Below, piece by piece: positions 16,867 to 25,899 of a stretch of 64,000 nucleotides of DNA (position 1 is the stretch's first letter; the number at the start of each line of letters is the position of its first letter). Origin of the DNA: Elusimicrobiota bacterium (lineage in GTDB: Bacteria > Elusimicrobiota > Elusimicrobia > UBA1565 > UBA9628); contig DAIDHI010000035.1 of assembly GCA_027452025.1 (NCBI GenBank), positions 104,262-168,261 on the forward strand, given 5' to 3'. The notes below the pieces were generated by a model. The model saw nothing but the letters and a program-made list of their open reading frames with translations, made no database searches and was not told where the DNA came from. The position numbers were made by a program, and so were the translations under genes.

Positions 16867-17598
16867 ATGGTCCGCCCGGAAGTCGTCGCCTACTTTCAGG
16901 AAAACCTGAAGAAGTTCAAGCTGGCCGAGCTCAAGAAGCAGCTGGCCGAGGAAGGCATCGCCGAAGGCGACGTCGCCGACTCCCTCAAAGCCGCGCAAAA
17001 GGCCCAGGCCGCGGCGCGGCGCAAAGCCATGGGGCGGCTGCTGATGGCGCTGGGCGTGTTGGCCATCGGCGGGGGAGCGGTCTTCACGCTGATGTCTCGA
17101 AAGCCCCCGCCCGCCCCGGCCCCGGTCGTTTCCTCGGCCAGCGGCTTCGTGGGCAAGTCCGGCTACGTCCTGCGCCTGCCCGACGGCTACACCGCCATCG
17201 ACTCCTCCGACCCCTCCCACGCGCGCGTCGAGGTGGTCTACTTCTGCAAGGCCGGGACCGACCAAAGCAGCCTTCTCGACACGGGGCTTTTCGGGCAGCT
17301 CGGCATCGTGCGCCTGCGAGTCGAGCCCAACCCGTTCGGCCCGGGCCTGCAGGGCCTGACCCAGATGACGCAGTACATGACGGGCCAGGCCCAGAAGGAC
17401 GGGGAGAAGTTCGCCCTCAAGAACGTGCAGATCTCCGAGCTGCGCGGCATCCAGATGACCTTCGAGGACCCCGACGCCCGCGTGCAGACCTACGTCATCG
17501 GCCAGTCCTCTCTCTACAGCTTTTACGCGGGCGGCGACAACGAGCTCTACGAGGGCCTGCTCAACAGCCTGCGCGAGACCCAGGACGACGCGGAATGA
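16867..17598 (+). CDS. single-pass membrane protein of unknown function
   Basis: I do not recognise this 243-residue protein. A charged Lys/Ala/Glu-rich N-terminal helix pair (about 1-55) precedes one membrane helix (about 58-77) and a Pro-rich linker, then a ~150-residue exported domain with mixed alpha/beta character. The N-terminal segment could be a small cytosolic helical domain. The ATG at 16867 is chosen because an earlier in-frame start would lie inside the tRNA. It is followed by a small basic/acidic protein gene. Confidence 0.55.
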   Translation: MVRPEVVAYFQENLKKFKLAELKKQLAEEGIAEGDVADSLKAAQKAQAAARRKAMGRLLMALGVLAIGGGAVFTLMSRKPPPAPAPVVSSASGFVGKSGYVLRLPDGYTAIDSSDPSHARVEVVYFCKAGTDQSSLLDTGLFGQLGIVRLRVEPNPFGPGLQGLTQMTQYMTGQAQKDGEKFALKNVQISELRGIQMTFEDPDARVQTYVIGQSSLYSFYAGGDNELYEGLLNSLRETQDDAE

Positions 17599-17673
17599 CG
17601 TGGGTCTTGAAATTCGGCGGCTCCCCGTCTACACTTAACCCGCCTTTCAATCCCCGTCGCGCGGAGGAACGAA

Positions 17674-17904
17674 ATGCCGGTGAAGAAGCGCCGCAGCACC
17701 CTGCCTACCGACGTCCAGCTCTCGCGGGAAGAGGTGGCCCGCCTCGAGGCCGAAGCCTTGAGCCAAAAGCGCAGCGAGAGCGCTTGGCTGAGCATGACGG
17801 CCTCGGAAGAGGACGACGGCTGGACGACCGTCGAGGAGCACATGCTCTCCAAGAGCCAGCAGCAAGACCGCTCCGTCTTTCGCTGGAAGCACTTCGCCAA
17901 GTAG
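17674..17904 (+). CDS. small charged protein, 76 residues, unknown
   Basis: I do not recognise it. The product is hydrophilic, with a Lys/Arg-rich start (MPVKKRRS), a helical Glu/Arg middle and a Trp-containing acidic segment; no membrane helix or signal peptide. Expression is well supported: GGAGG lies 7 bases before the ATG and a strong terminator hairpin follows the stop codon. It could be a small regulator or nucleic-acid-binding protein, but nothing in the sequence proves this. Confidence 0.6.
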   Translation: MPVKKRRSTLPTDVQLSREEVARLEAEALSQKRSESAWLSMTASEEDDGWTTVEEHMLSKSQQQDRSVFRWKHFAK

Positions 17905-17920
17905 CCGCGAGCGCGCCGAG

Positions 17921-17951
17921 GCCCCCGCGTCCCGCCCCCGGACGCGGGGGC
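17921..17951 (+). terminator. rho-independent terminator
   Basis: A perfect 12-base stem GCCCCCGCGTCC (17921-17932) pairs with GGACGCGGGGGC (17940-17951) around a 7-base loop, followed by the T-containing GTCTTTC. It lies 17 bases after the stop codon of the 76-residue gene and upstream of the next promoter. Confidence 0.75.
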
Positions 17952-17976
17952 GTCTTTCGTCGCGGGGCGCGATTGG

Positions 17977-17982
17977 TATAAT
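17977..17982 (+). promoter_or_regulatory. -10 element with very short leader
   Basis: TATAAT, a perfect -10 hexamer, ends 14 bases before the ATG at 17997, giving a leader of about 7 bases without a ribosome-binding sequence. The -35 region is not obvious. Confidence 0.5.
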
Positions 17983-17996
17983 GGGCGCGTTCGCCC

Positions 17997-19505
17997 ATGC
18001 GTGAATCCCAGCGCGCCAACCTCCTGATCGTCCTCTCCCTGGCCGCGATCATCGGGTCGATGGCCGTCTACGCCTCGATCCTGCTGTCCTGGCTGCGCAA
18101 GGGCTCCGGCCCGACCGCGCCCGCGCCCCCCGCCGTCAGCGCCGACTTGGCGGCGGCGCGAAAGGCCTTCCGGGCACGGATCCTCGACGCGCGCGGCGCC
18201 TTGGAGTTGTCCGAGGCGCTCTACCGCGCCCACCGGGCCGTCGATTCCTTCTATGTCGAGGACTGGGCGCAGTCGTTCTACGGCCCCTCCGAGTTCTCCA
18301 AGGCCCACGACGAGGTGGTGCTGCGCAAGGAGCCGCTGCCCATCTCGATCGAACCCGGCGACCCGAAGGCCTCGCTCAAGCAAGTCGCGCAGGCGCTGGC
18401 CGGCAGCCCGGAGGACCGCGCCCTGCTCTGCCTCAAGGCCCAATTGCTCGAGCCCTCCGACCCCAGCGACGCTATCGGCCTCTATGCCCGGCTCGTCAGC
18501 GGCCATCCAGACACCTACGAAGCCGGCCAAGCCCTCGGAGAGCTCCGGCGCCTGGCCGCCGTCAAGGACGAAGGACCCTCCGAGGCGGCCGACGACGCGC
18601 GCGAAGCCCTCCAGGAACTGATGCAGGCGCGGCCCGAGGACGCCGAGATCTTCGCGGCCGCGGCGATGGCGGCCTGGCAGCGCGGCGACCTGGCTTCCGC
18701 CAAGGCCATGGTGGCCGACGCGCTCTCCAAGCGCCCCGACCAGGCCGGGGCTTTGATGGTCGACGGGGCGTTGGCCTGGAATCAGGGCGATTCCGACACG
18801 GCGCTGCGGCGCTTCTCCGCGGCTTTCGAGCGCGACCCCGACGATCTCTACAGCGCCGAGAAGCTCGCCGAGGTCTTCGACAAGCAGGGCGTCAACCGCG
18901 AGGCCGCCCTGCCTTATTACATCGCGATCTACCGGCGCCAGCCGGATTATTCCGACGGCGTCCCGGTCGAGGACACGATCCGGGACATCCTCGCGGCCCG
19001 GGACGTCTCCGGGGCGGGCTCCTCGCCGGAGGGGCTGCGGCGCGACCTCGACTCCGACGACGCCTCCGCGCGCGCCGACGCCTGCGCCCGAGCCGGCCGC
19101 TCCGGCGATTCCCGCTGGCTGGACCCCCTGACGGCCCGCCTCGACGACGACGTGGACATCGTGCGGCGCGCCGCGCGCTCGGCTCTCGTGAGCCTCGCGC
19201 GGGCGGACCCGGGAGCTCTCGACGAGCGGCGCAAGTCCCTGCTGTCCGATCCGCGGCCGCTGGTGCGCGCCGGAGCCCTCGCCGTCTTCGCCGAGCTCAA
19301 CGCCCCGAAGACGCTGCCCGACGTCGAGCGAGCCCTCCGCGACCCCGACTCCGCCGTGCGCTTCTTCGCCCACGCCGTGCTGCAAAACCGCTATCAAGAC
19401 GGCCCGGACATCGCCCGCATCCGCGCCGAATACCTGGCCCGCGAGACCGATCCTCTCGTTCTGGCGCGCTATGGCCTTGCTCCGCGCCAGCCGAGCGCAC
19501 GATGA
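17997..19505 (+). CDS. membrane-anchored TPR/HEAT-repeat protein
   Basis: A 502-residue protein with one N-terminal membrane helix (about 10-32) and a large exported or cytosolic helical region. Residues about 120-310 look like tetratricopeptide repeats (Ala/Gly/Leu spaced helix pairs such as LASAKAMVADALSKRPDQ), and about 345-480 look like HEAT repeats with repeating DDxxxVRxxA-type units. Such proteins are scaffolds for complexes. The stop codon overlaps the tatD start (ATGA). No specific partner is evident. Confidence 0.6.
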   Translation: MRESQRANLLIVLSLAAIIGSMAVYASILLSWLRKGSGPTAPAPPAVSADLAAARKAFRARILDARGALELSEALYRAHRAVDSFYVEDWAQSFYGPSEFSKAHDEVVLRKEPLPISIEPGDPKASLKQVAQALAGSPEDRALLCLKAQLLEPSDPSDAIGLYARLVSGHPDTYEAGQALGELRRLAAVKDEGPSEAADDAREALQELMQARPEDAEIFAAAAMAAWQRGDLASAKAMVADALSKRPDQAGALMVDGALAWNQGDSDTALRRFSAAFERDPDDLYSAEKLAEVFDKQGVNREAALPYYIAIYRRQPDYSDGVPVEDTIRDILAARDVSGAGSSPEGLRRDLDSDDASARADACARAGRSGDSRWLDPLTARLDDDVDIVRRAARSALVSLARADPGALDERRKSLLSDPRPLVRAGALAVFAELNAPKTLPDVERALRDPDSAVRFFAHAVLQNRYQDGPDIARIRAEYLARETDPLVLARYGLAPRQPSAR

Positions 19506-20308
19506 AGGGCCTGGTCGACACCCACGCCCATCTGGGCGACGCGCGGTTTTCCGAAGACCGCGAGCAGGTCCTCGACCGCGCCGCCGCCGCGGGGGTCTTC
19601 AGAGTCGTCGAAATCGCCGACGCTCCCGCCGACTGGGCGGCCGCGGTCGCTCTTTCCCGCGCCCGGCCGGCGAGCGTGCGCTGCAGCCTCGGCCTGCATC
19701 CTTATTACGCCGATCAGTTCGCGCCGGCGCTGCTCGCCGAGCTCGAGCGCAAGGTCCTGCTGCCGGAGGTCGTCGGCGTCGGCGAGATCGGCCTCGACTA
19801 CGTCAAAGCCGAGACCGGCGCCGAGACTCAGCGGCCGGCCTTCGAGCGCCTGCTGGCCTTTTGCCGCGACAGCGGCAAACCCGCCGTCATCCACTGCCGA
19901 GGGGCCTACCCCGACTTGCGCGCCGTGCTCGGCCGGCTCTTCCAGGGCCCGCCCGCCGGACGGCGGTTTTGGGGAGTCGTGCACTGCTTTTCGGGCGACG
20001 TCCGGGACGCCCTCTATTGCCGCGACCTCGGCTTTTGCCTGGGCGTCGATGGGCCGGTCACTTACCCGAAGAACGACGGCCTGCGCGAGGCGCTGCGGCA
20101 AGCCGGCCCGGACTGCCTGGTGCTGGAGACCGACAGCCCCTACCTGCCGCCGCAGACGCTGCGCGGCAAGCGCAACGAGCCCGCGAACCTGCCCGAGATC
20201 GCGCGCCGGCTCGCCGAAGTCTGCAGGCTGGCGCCCGAAGAGCTGGCGGCCAAGACCACGGCCAACGCCCGGGCCCTCTTCGGCCTGCCTAAAGATACAG
20301 CGCCTTGA
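19502..20308 (+). CDS. tatD: TatD-family metal-dependent hydrolase/DNase
   Basis: A 268-residue TIM-barrel metallo-hydrolase. Metal ligands are visible in DTHAHL (6-11), GEIGLDY (about 96-102), the HCR and HCFSG histidines, and ETDSPYL near residue 215. TatD proteins are 3'-5' exonucleases or DNases acting on damaged DNA/RNA, with some members hydrolysing D-aminoacyl-tRNA-like substrates. Length is normal (about 260). Its last 20 bases overlap the end of the convergent PilB-like gene. Confidence 0.9.
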   Translation: MKGLVDTHAHLGDARFSEDREQVLDRAAAAGVFRVVEIADAPADWAAAVALSRARPASVRCSLGLHPYYADQFAPALLAELERKVLLPEVVGVGEIGLDYVKAETGAETQRPAFERLLAFCRDSGKPAVIHCRGAYPDLRAVLGRLFQGPPAGRRFWGVVHCFSGDVRDALYCRDLGFCLGVDGPVTYPKNDGLREALRQAGPDCLVLETDSPYLPPQTLRGKRNEPANLPEIARRLAEVCRLAPEELAAKTTANARALFGLPKDTAP

Positions 20309-22055
20309 AGGCCTCTTCCGGGGAAGTCAGCCCCTCGGCGGCGGCGGCCAGCGCCTCCTGGCGCATCGGGATCATCCCCTCCTCCAGCGCCAACGCGCGC
20401 AGCTGATCGGGATTGGACTCGCCGACGATCGCTTCGTGGATGCGAAAGGACATCGTGGGCATGATCTCTCCGATCGCCTTGCGTCCCGAATAGCCGATGC
20501 CGTGGCAGTCCGGGCAGCCCCTGGCCCGCCACGCCGTTTTGAGGGCCGGCCGCTCCTCGGGCGCGAGCTGGCATTCCTCCTCGGGCGTCAAGGTCCCGGC
20601 AACGCGGCACTTCGGGCACAGCAGCCGCACCAGCCGCTGGCTGATCACCATCCGGCAGGCCGCCGCCACCAGATAAGCGGGAAGCCCCATCGACAAGAGG
20701 CGATAGACGGCGCTCGGCGCGTCGTTGGTGTGCAGCGTCGAGAGCACCATGTGGCCCGTGACGGCCGCTTTCAAGGCGATCTCGGCGGTCTCGGCGTCGC
20801 GAATCTCACCGATCAGAACGACGTTGGGATCCTGGCGCAAGAGAGACCGCAGGACGCGGTCGAAAGTGTAGCCGACGGCGGCGTTGACCTGCACCTGGGT
20901 GATGCCGGGCAGCTGATACTCGACGGGATCCTCCACCGTGACGATGTTGCGCTGGGGATTGTTGAGCATGTCGAGCATCGTATAGAGCGTGGTCGTCTTG
21001 CCGCTGCCCGTCGGTCCGGTCGTCAGGATCAGGCCGGTCGGCCGCTGGAGCGTCTCGTGGATCTGCGCCCGGCAGCGCGGGGAAAACCCGAGGCTGTCCA
21101 GCTTGACCTGCAGACTGTCGGCGCTCAGCAGCCGGATCACGATCTTCTCGCCGTAGAGCGACGGCAAGGTGCTCACCCGGAACTTCGCCGTCTGGCCGTC
21201 TGGCTTTCGGGCGGCGAATTGGCCGTCTTGAGGCAGGCGCTTCTCCGTGATGTTGAGATTGCAAAGGATCTTGATGCGCACGCAGACCTTGTCGAGCGAC
21301 TCGATCGGGAGCTTCCCCAGCGGCTGGAGCACGCCGTCGACGCGGGTACGCACGCACAAGCAGTCTCGCTGCGGCTCGAAGTGGATGTCGGAAGCGCCCT
21401 GGTTGAGCGCCTTAGTCACGATCTGGTTGACCAGCTCGGCGATCGGAGACTCCGCGCTGATCGCGTCGGCCGGACCGCGGGACTCAACGACCGCGGCCGC
21501 AGGCGGGGCGGGCCGCATGGGCGGCGCCGGCGGAGCCGGCCTTTCGAAGCGCTCGATGATCGGCGGCCGGGGAGGCTCGGGACTCTCCGAACGCGGCGGC
21601 TCGTCGGCGCCGGACCCGGCCGCCGGGAGCAAGTCGACGGGCTCGGGGACGAGGACCCGGCTCATGCTCGGCTTGGCTCCGGAAAGCGCCCGTTCGATCG
21701 TGGCCAGGAGGACACCGGTCAAAAAAGGCTTGTGGATGAAATAGACCCCCTCCAGCTCGATGAGGTCTCGGATCTGCTTGGTGGTCCCCGTCACCATGAC
21801 CAGCGGCACTTGGCGCAGTTCGTCTCGCTGTCTCAGCGCCGCGGCCAGTTGATAGCCGTTGATGCCCGCTCCGAGCCCGAAATCCAAGATGACGAGATCG
21901 GGACGAAGAGCGGCTTCTCCGGCCCTCGTGCCGAGCAGCTCCAAGGCCTGCCTGGCCTCGACGGCGGCCGTCACGCGGTGGCCCTGCATTTCGCACAGAT
22001 GCCGCAACAACTCGCGGCAGGAAGGATCGTCTTCGACAAGAAGGACATGCGCCAT
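20289..22055 (-). CDS. receiver-domain/PilB-GspE fusion ATPase
   Basis: A 588-residue protein. Residues 1-120 are a response-regulator receiver with acidic pocket (VEDD, Asp58), Thr in VTGT and Lys109. A Pro-rich linker (about 126-196) leads to a GspE/PilB secretion ATPase with the ASDIHFEP segment, Walker A GPTGSGKTT (347-355), Walker B GEIRDAET and the CPKC/CPDC zinc tetracysteine. Such ATPases power type IV pilus extension or type II secretion at the cytosolic face. The usual PilB N-terminal domain is replaced by the receiver, implying control by phosphorylation. No pilin or kinase gene lies beside it. Confidence 0.85.
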   Translation of the reverse strand: MAHVLLVEDDPSCRELLRHLCEMQGHRVTAAVEARQALELLGTRAGEAALRPDLVILDFGLGAGINGYQLAAALRQRDELRQVPLVMVTGTTKQIRDLIELEGVYFIHKPFLTGVLLATIERALSGAKPSMSRVLVPEPVDLLPAAGSGADEPPRSESPEPPRPPIIERFERPAPPAPPMRPAPPAAAVVESRGPADAISAESPIAELVNQIVTKALNQGASDIHFEPQRDCLCVRTRVDGVLQPLGKLPIESLDKVCVRIKILCNLNITEKRLPQDGQFAARKPDGQTAKFRVSTLPSLYGEKIVIRLLSADSLQVKLDSLGFSPRCRAQIHETLQRPTGLILTTGPTGSGKTTTLYTMLDMLNNPQRNIVTVEDPVEYQLPGITQVQVNAAVGYTFDRVLRSLLRQDPNVVLIGEIRDAETAEIALKAAVTGHMVLSTLHTNDAPSAVYRLLSMGLPAYLVAAACRMVISQRLVRLLCPKCRVAGTLTPEEECQLAPEERPALKTAWRARGCPDCHGIGYSGRKAIGEIMPTMSFRIHEAIVGESNPDQLRALALEEGMIPMRQEALAAAAEGLTSPEEAFKALYL

Positions 22056-22132
22056 GGCCACCAAGGATACGGCGCGAGGCCCGCATGCGCCAGGAAAATG
22101 GCGGCAAAATCCGGGTTAAAGGAAGGTAAGGG

Positions 22133-23644
22133 CTATTTTTCCGAGAAGAAGACCGTCTTCGTCTCGGTGTAGTTCTCGAGAGCCTTCATTCCCAGCTCCC
22201 GCCCGAGGCCGGAGCTCTTGAAGCCGCCGAAGGGCGCCTCGAGATAGACGCTGGAGGACGAATTGACGGAGAGGTTGCCCGTCTTGACCGCCTTCGCCAT
22301 CCGCATGGCCCGCGGCGCGTTCGCGGTCCACACCGAGCCGGAAAGGCCGTACTCGGAGTCATTGGCCCGGGCGACGGCCTCCTCTTCCGTGGAAAAGGGC
22401 ACGATGCAGACGACGGGCCCGAAGATCTCCTCGCGAAAGACCCGCATGCCCGGCTTGGCGCCCGTCAGCACGGCGGGCCGGAAGAAGAACCCTTTCCCGA
22501 GAGCACCTTTCGCCCTTCCGCCGCACAGCAGCTCGCAGCCTTCCTCGCGGCCGATATCGACGTAGCCGCTGACGCGCTCGAGCTGCTTGCGAGAGATGAG
22601 CGGGCCCATCTCGACGCCCTTCCTGAACTGGGGGCCGAGCACGATCCGCCGGGCCCGGGCCGCGAAGCGCTCGACGAAACGGTCGTACACCTTCTTGTGG
22701 ACGATGGCCCGCGAGCGCGCGCAGCAATCTTGCCCGGCGTTATCGTAGACCGACCAAAGGGACTTCTCCACGCAATGATCGAGGTCCTCGACGTCGTCGA
22801 AGACCACGTTGGCGCTCTTTCCGCCCAGCTCGAGAGTCACGCGCTTCATCGTGGACGCGGCGCCGCGCATGACCTCTCGACCGACGGCCGTCGAGCCCGT
22901 GAACGAGATCTTTCTCACGAGAGGGTGCGCGACGAGGGCGTCGCCGCAGCCGGGCCCGGGGCCTGGCACCACGTTGAGCGCGCCTTCGGGAAGCCCGGCT
23001 TCGGCGAAAATTCGAGCTAGCGCCAAGGCCGATAGAGGAGTCTCCTGGGCCGGCTTGAGGACGACGGAATTGCCGCAGGCCAGCGCCGGCCCGAGCTTCC
23101 AAGCCGCGATCACGGCGGGGAAGTTCCACGGGACGATGAGGCCGCAGACTCCGACGGGCTCGCGCAGGGTGAAAAGCAGCCCGGGGTTGCCCGCGGGGAT
23201 GGTCTCGCCGAAGTGCTTGGTGGCCGCGCCGGCGTAATACTCGAGCACGTCGGCGACGTAGGAAATCTCGCCCCGGGCCGCGGCGACGGGCTTGCCCGTG
23301 TCGAGAGCCTCGAGGCGCCCCAGGGCGTCCAAGCGCTCGCGCACGAGCCGGGCCGCGTCGAAGAGAACCCGCGCCCGTTTTCCCGCCGAGTATTTTCCCC
23401 AGGGCCCGTCCGCCGCCTTCGCGGCCGCCTTGGCGGCGGCGTCTATGTCCTCGGCGCCGCCTTCGGCGACGACGGCGAGAGCGTCGCCCGTGGCCGGATC
23501 GATGGTCTCGAAGGTCTTGCCGGACGCGGCCGGACGCGGCCGTCCGCCGATCCAGAGCGGCTCGACGCGCGTCTTCTTAGAAGTAGTTGGCCGTGATGCC
23601 GCCGTCGGCAACGAGCGCGGCGCCGTTGGTCCAGGAGGATTCAT
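22133..23644 (-). CDS. aldehyde dehydrogenase (NAD-dependent family)
   Basis: About 500 residues of the ALDH superfamily with PWNFP (172-176), catalytic Glu in LELGG (272) and nucleophile Cys307 in GQDCCAR. It oxidises an aldehyde to the acid with NAD(P)+. The substrate is not fixed, but nearby polyamine genes suggest an aminoaldehyde, as in PuuC/betaine-aldehyde-dehydrogenase-like members. The only ATG that retains the whole N-terminal domain is at 23644, 68 bases inside the upstream SDR gene; no standard start occurs nearer, so the start is uncertain. Confidence 0.85.
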   Translation of the reverse strand: MNPPGPTAPRSLPTAASRPTTSKKTRVEPLWIGGRPRPAASGKTFETIDPATGDALAVVAEGGAEDIDAAAKAAAKAADGPWGKYSAGKRARVLFDAARLVRERLDALGRLEALDTGKPVAAARGEISYVADVLEYYAGAATKHFGETIPAGNPGLLFTLREPVGVCGLIVPWNFPAVIAAWKLGPALACGNSVVLKPAQETPLSALALARIFAEAGLPEGALNVVPGPGPGCGDALVAHPLVRKISFTGSTAVGREVMRGAASTMKRVTLELGGKSANVVFDDVEDLDHCVEKSLWSVYDNAGQDCCARSRAIVHKKVYDRFVERFAARARRIVLGPQFRKGVEMGPLISRKQLERVSGYVDIGREEGCELLCGGRAKGALGKGFFFRPAVLTGAKPGMRVFREEIFGPVVCIVPFSTEEEAVARANDSEYGLSGSVWTANAPRAMRMAKAVKTGNLSVNSSSSVYLEAPFGGFKSSGLGRELGMKALENYTETKTVFFSEK

Positions 23645-24344
23645 CGCAGGCGAGGTAGAGTCCGAGATTGACGATGTCTTCAGGCTTGCCGAAGCGGCCC
23701 ATCGGGATTCGATTGAGGCGCTTGGCCTTCTCCTTGGGCTCCTTGAGCAGCCATTGCGTCAGAAGCGGCGTTTCGATCGGGCCCGGGCAGATGGCGTTGG
23801 CGCGGACGCCCTTGGGGCCGAACTGCACGGCCAACGACTTGGTCAAAGCGATGACGGCGCCCTTCGACGCCGTGTAGGCGTCCTGCGGGACGCTGCAGCC
23901 GACGAGAGCCACGAAAGAGGCGATATTGATGACCGAGCCGCCGCCGGAGCGGATGAGATGCGGAATTCCGTGCTTGCAGGAGAAGGCCACGCCCTTGACG
24001 TTGACGGCGAAGACCTTGTCCCAGACGGCCTCGTCCGTGTCGATGACGGAATGATCGTCGCCCGGGAAGATTCCGGCGTTGTTGTAGAGGACGTGCAAGG
24101 CGCCGTAGGCCTTGACCGCGTCCTCGATGGCCCGGCGCACGTCGGCTTCCTTCGAGACGTCCCCCGAAAGCGCGACGGCCTTGCCGCCGGCCTTCTTGAC
24201 TTGGGCGACGGTCTCGGCGACGGCCTCGGCCTTGAGGTCCATGGCCCCGACCGCCGCTCCTTCCCGCGAGAAGGCCAGGGCCGCCGCGCGGCCCATGCCG
24301 GAACCCGCGCCCGTCACGAAGCAGACCTTGCCCGCGAGCCTCAT
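23577..24344 (-). CDS. short-chain dehydrogenase/reductase
   Basis: A 255-residue classical SDR with cofactor motif TGAGSGMG (11-18), NNAG, and catalytic Ser143, Tyr157 and Lys161. It likely oxidises a secondary alcohol with NAD+ (Asp36 after the second strand favours NAD over NADP). The ATG overlaps the stop codon of the upstream 100-residue gene, and the aldehyde dehydrogenase follows, so an alcohol-to-aldehyde-to-acid route is plausible. The actual substrate is unknown. Confidence 0.85.
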   Translation of the reverse strand: MRLAGKVCFVTGAGSGMGRAAALAFSREGAAVGAMDLKAEAVAETVAQVKKAGGKAVALSGDVSKEADVRRAIEDAVKAYGALHVLYNNAGIFPGDDHSVIDTDEAVWDKVFAVNVKGVAFSCKHGIPHLIRSGGGSVINIASFVALVGCSVPQDAYTASKGAVIALTKSLAVQFGPKGVRANAICPGPIETPLLTQWLLKEPKEKAKRLNRIPMGRFGKPEDIVNLGLYLACDESSWTNGAALVADGGITANYF

Positions 24345-24643
24345 TTGATCACCGAGTAGCCGGCGAGCTTGACGGCTTTGGAGAGACCGGCCTTGTCCAT
24401 GTCGTGTGCGATGCCCAGGTGCGTCATCACCGTCAGGCGCTTGACCACCCGCGAGCTTCCCTGGAGCTTGCCGATGAGGAAGGCGATGTCCTTGGCCGCC
24501 GTCTTGACGTTGCTGACTTGGCCGCCCTCGAACCACCGGATGGTCCGCGTCCCCACTTTCTTGCTCGGCATGAGCTTGACCGTCACCGCGTGCTCCGTCA
24601 CGAACAAATCGCCGATCTCTTCCATCCTCTGCTTTCCAGCCAT
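24341..24643 (-). CDS. small conserved-looking protein, unknown
   Basis: A 100-residue protein I do not recognise. It is basic, with no membrane segment or signal peptide, and it appears to have a beta-rich first half (VTVKLMPSKKVGTRTIRWF) and a helical second half. AAGGAGG precedes the ATG with good spacing, and the stop codon overlaps the SDR start, so it is the first gene of an SDR/aldehyde-dehydrogenase operon. A role as a small accessory or binding subunit is possible. Confidence 0.6.
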   Translation of the reverse strand: MAGKQRMEEIGDLFVTEHAVTVKLMPSKKVGTRTIRWFEGGQVSNVKTAAKDIAFLIGKLQGSSRVVKRLTVMTHLGIAHDMDKAGLSKAVKLAGYSVIK

Positions 24644-24738
24644 CAACGCCTCCTTATAATAGGGAGAGAACCGGCATGGGGCCGGCCCTTTCCTCGGCGC
24701 GAACGGATCATACAAAACTTAAGGTGCTTCTGCCGGCG

Positions 24739-25833
24739 CTAGCGAAACGCCGGCTGGACGCGCCAATGCCGCTGCGCGGCCGCCCGAAGCAGGGCCGGGT
24801 CCGAGCCTATCACGAGGCGCAATCCATCGCCATACGACAACAAGTCGAGGTCGTCGGCAGACACCCCGAGAGCCAGCGTCGGCCCTCGGCCGGCGCCGGA
24901 GACCAGCGCGTCCACCTTCCCCTCGCGGATCGGGACGGGCTCGACGATCTTGCCGGTCATCGTCTCCCGGCTGACGTCGCGATCCTTGGAAAGTCCCTCG
25001 GAGATCCCCGCCAGCTCCACGCCTTGCAGGCGCAGCTGCTGCGCCGCGGCCTGGAGGACCGGCTGCGGATCAGGGTCTTCGAGCCAGACGTCGAAGCCCG
25101 AACGCTCGAGAAGCCGCGTCAAATCGAGCAGCTCCGGGGTCGCCAGAAACCCATGGCGGATCGCCACCGGATTAGGATCCTCGGAGGACGCGCCCAGCTT
25201 CTCGATCGACGGCGGCCGAGCGGCCTCCGTCGCCAGCACGCCCTTGGCGTAATCGAGGGCCTCCTTCCTCGGGAAGCCTTTGAGGAGGCGGGCGAGATAG
25301 ATGCGGCAATCCTTGCGGCTGACCTCGAAGCACATGCGCTGGTAGCTCTCGATGAAATATTTCACGAACTGATGGTAGGTCGGCTGTTCGTCCCAGACGT
25401 CGCGCGGCAGGCCCGAGAATTGCTCATAGGCCGCCCGTATGCGCTGGCGGCCGTAAAGGATCGGGACGACGTCCCAAAACGAGTCGTCGAACTTGAAGGC
25501 CGCCTTGCGCACCAAGTCCTGGAAGACGAGCTCGGACGGATCGCCTTCGATCAAGCCGTCGTCGACGGGCAGCACGGCGATGGGCCGCCGCGCGGCGTCA
25601 AAGTCGACGGAGCCGCGGCCGTAGACCTGGACGGCGACGTCGAGCGTCTCGGCGATCGCCGGATTCCAGCGCCCGGGCTGCAAGCGGTCGAGCGGACGCG
25701 CGGCAGCCGCGCTCGAGACCCGGACGAGGGCGGCTTTGCGGCGCAGCCGCGGGTTGCGGGGACGGTAGTAGGCCGAGGCCGGGGAGGCGGCCGCCAGCAC
25801 GCATGCGAGGAAAAAAACAACGCGAGAGCGCAT
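24739..25833 (-). CDS. secreted protein of unknown function
   Basis: A 364-residue protein with a clear Sec signal peptide (basic MRSR, hydrophobic core, cleavage after PASA). The mature protein is a mixed alpha/beta chain with no transmembrane helix, no repeat and no motif I recognise; two cysteines (MCFEV and DCRIY) could form a disulfide. It is divergent from the deoxyhypusine-synthase-like gene and separated by its promoter region. Confidence 0.6.
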   Translation of the reverse strand: MRSRVVFFLACVLAAASPASAYYRPRNPRLRRKAALVRVSSAAAARPLDRLQPGRWNPAIAETLDVAVQVYGRGSVDFDAARRPIAVLPVDDGLIEGDPSELVFQDLVRKAAFKFDDSFWDVVPILYGRQRIRAAYEQFSGLPRDVWDEQPTYHQFVKYFIESYQRMCFEVSRKDCRIYLARLLKGFPRKEALDYAKGVLATEAARPPSIEKLGASSEDPNPVAIRHGFLATPELLDLTRLLERSGFDVWLEDPDPQPVLQAAAQQLRLQGVELAGISEGLSKDRDVSRETMTGKIVEPVPIREGKVDALVSGAGRGPTLALGVSADDLDLLSYGDGLRLVIGSDPALLRAAAQRHWRVQPAFR

Positions 25834-25842
25834 GTCAAAAAA

Positions 25843-25870
25843 TTGTCAACGATGGAGTGTATGTTATAAA
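25843..25870 (+). promoter_or_regulatory. promoter of the polyamine-like operon
   Basis: TTGTCA (25843-25848) and TATAAA (25865-25870) are 16 bases apart, in a short AT-rich stretch upstream of the gene that starts at 25913. Confidence 0.6.
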
Positions 25871-25880
25871 ATAAACGATC

Positions 25881-25899
25881 TCCGTCGGAAAACGACGGA
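25881..25899 (+). promoter_or_regulatory. 5' leader hairpin before the ribosome-binding site
   Basis: TCCGTCG (25881-25887) pairs perfectly with CGACGGA (25893-25899) around loop GAAAA. AAGGAGAG follows immediately, then the ATG at 25913. The hairpin abuts the ribosome-binding site, so it may protect the 5' end or affect translation; there is no T-run that would make it a terminator. Confidence 0.45.
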
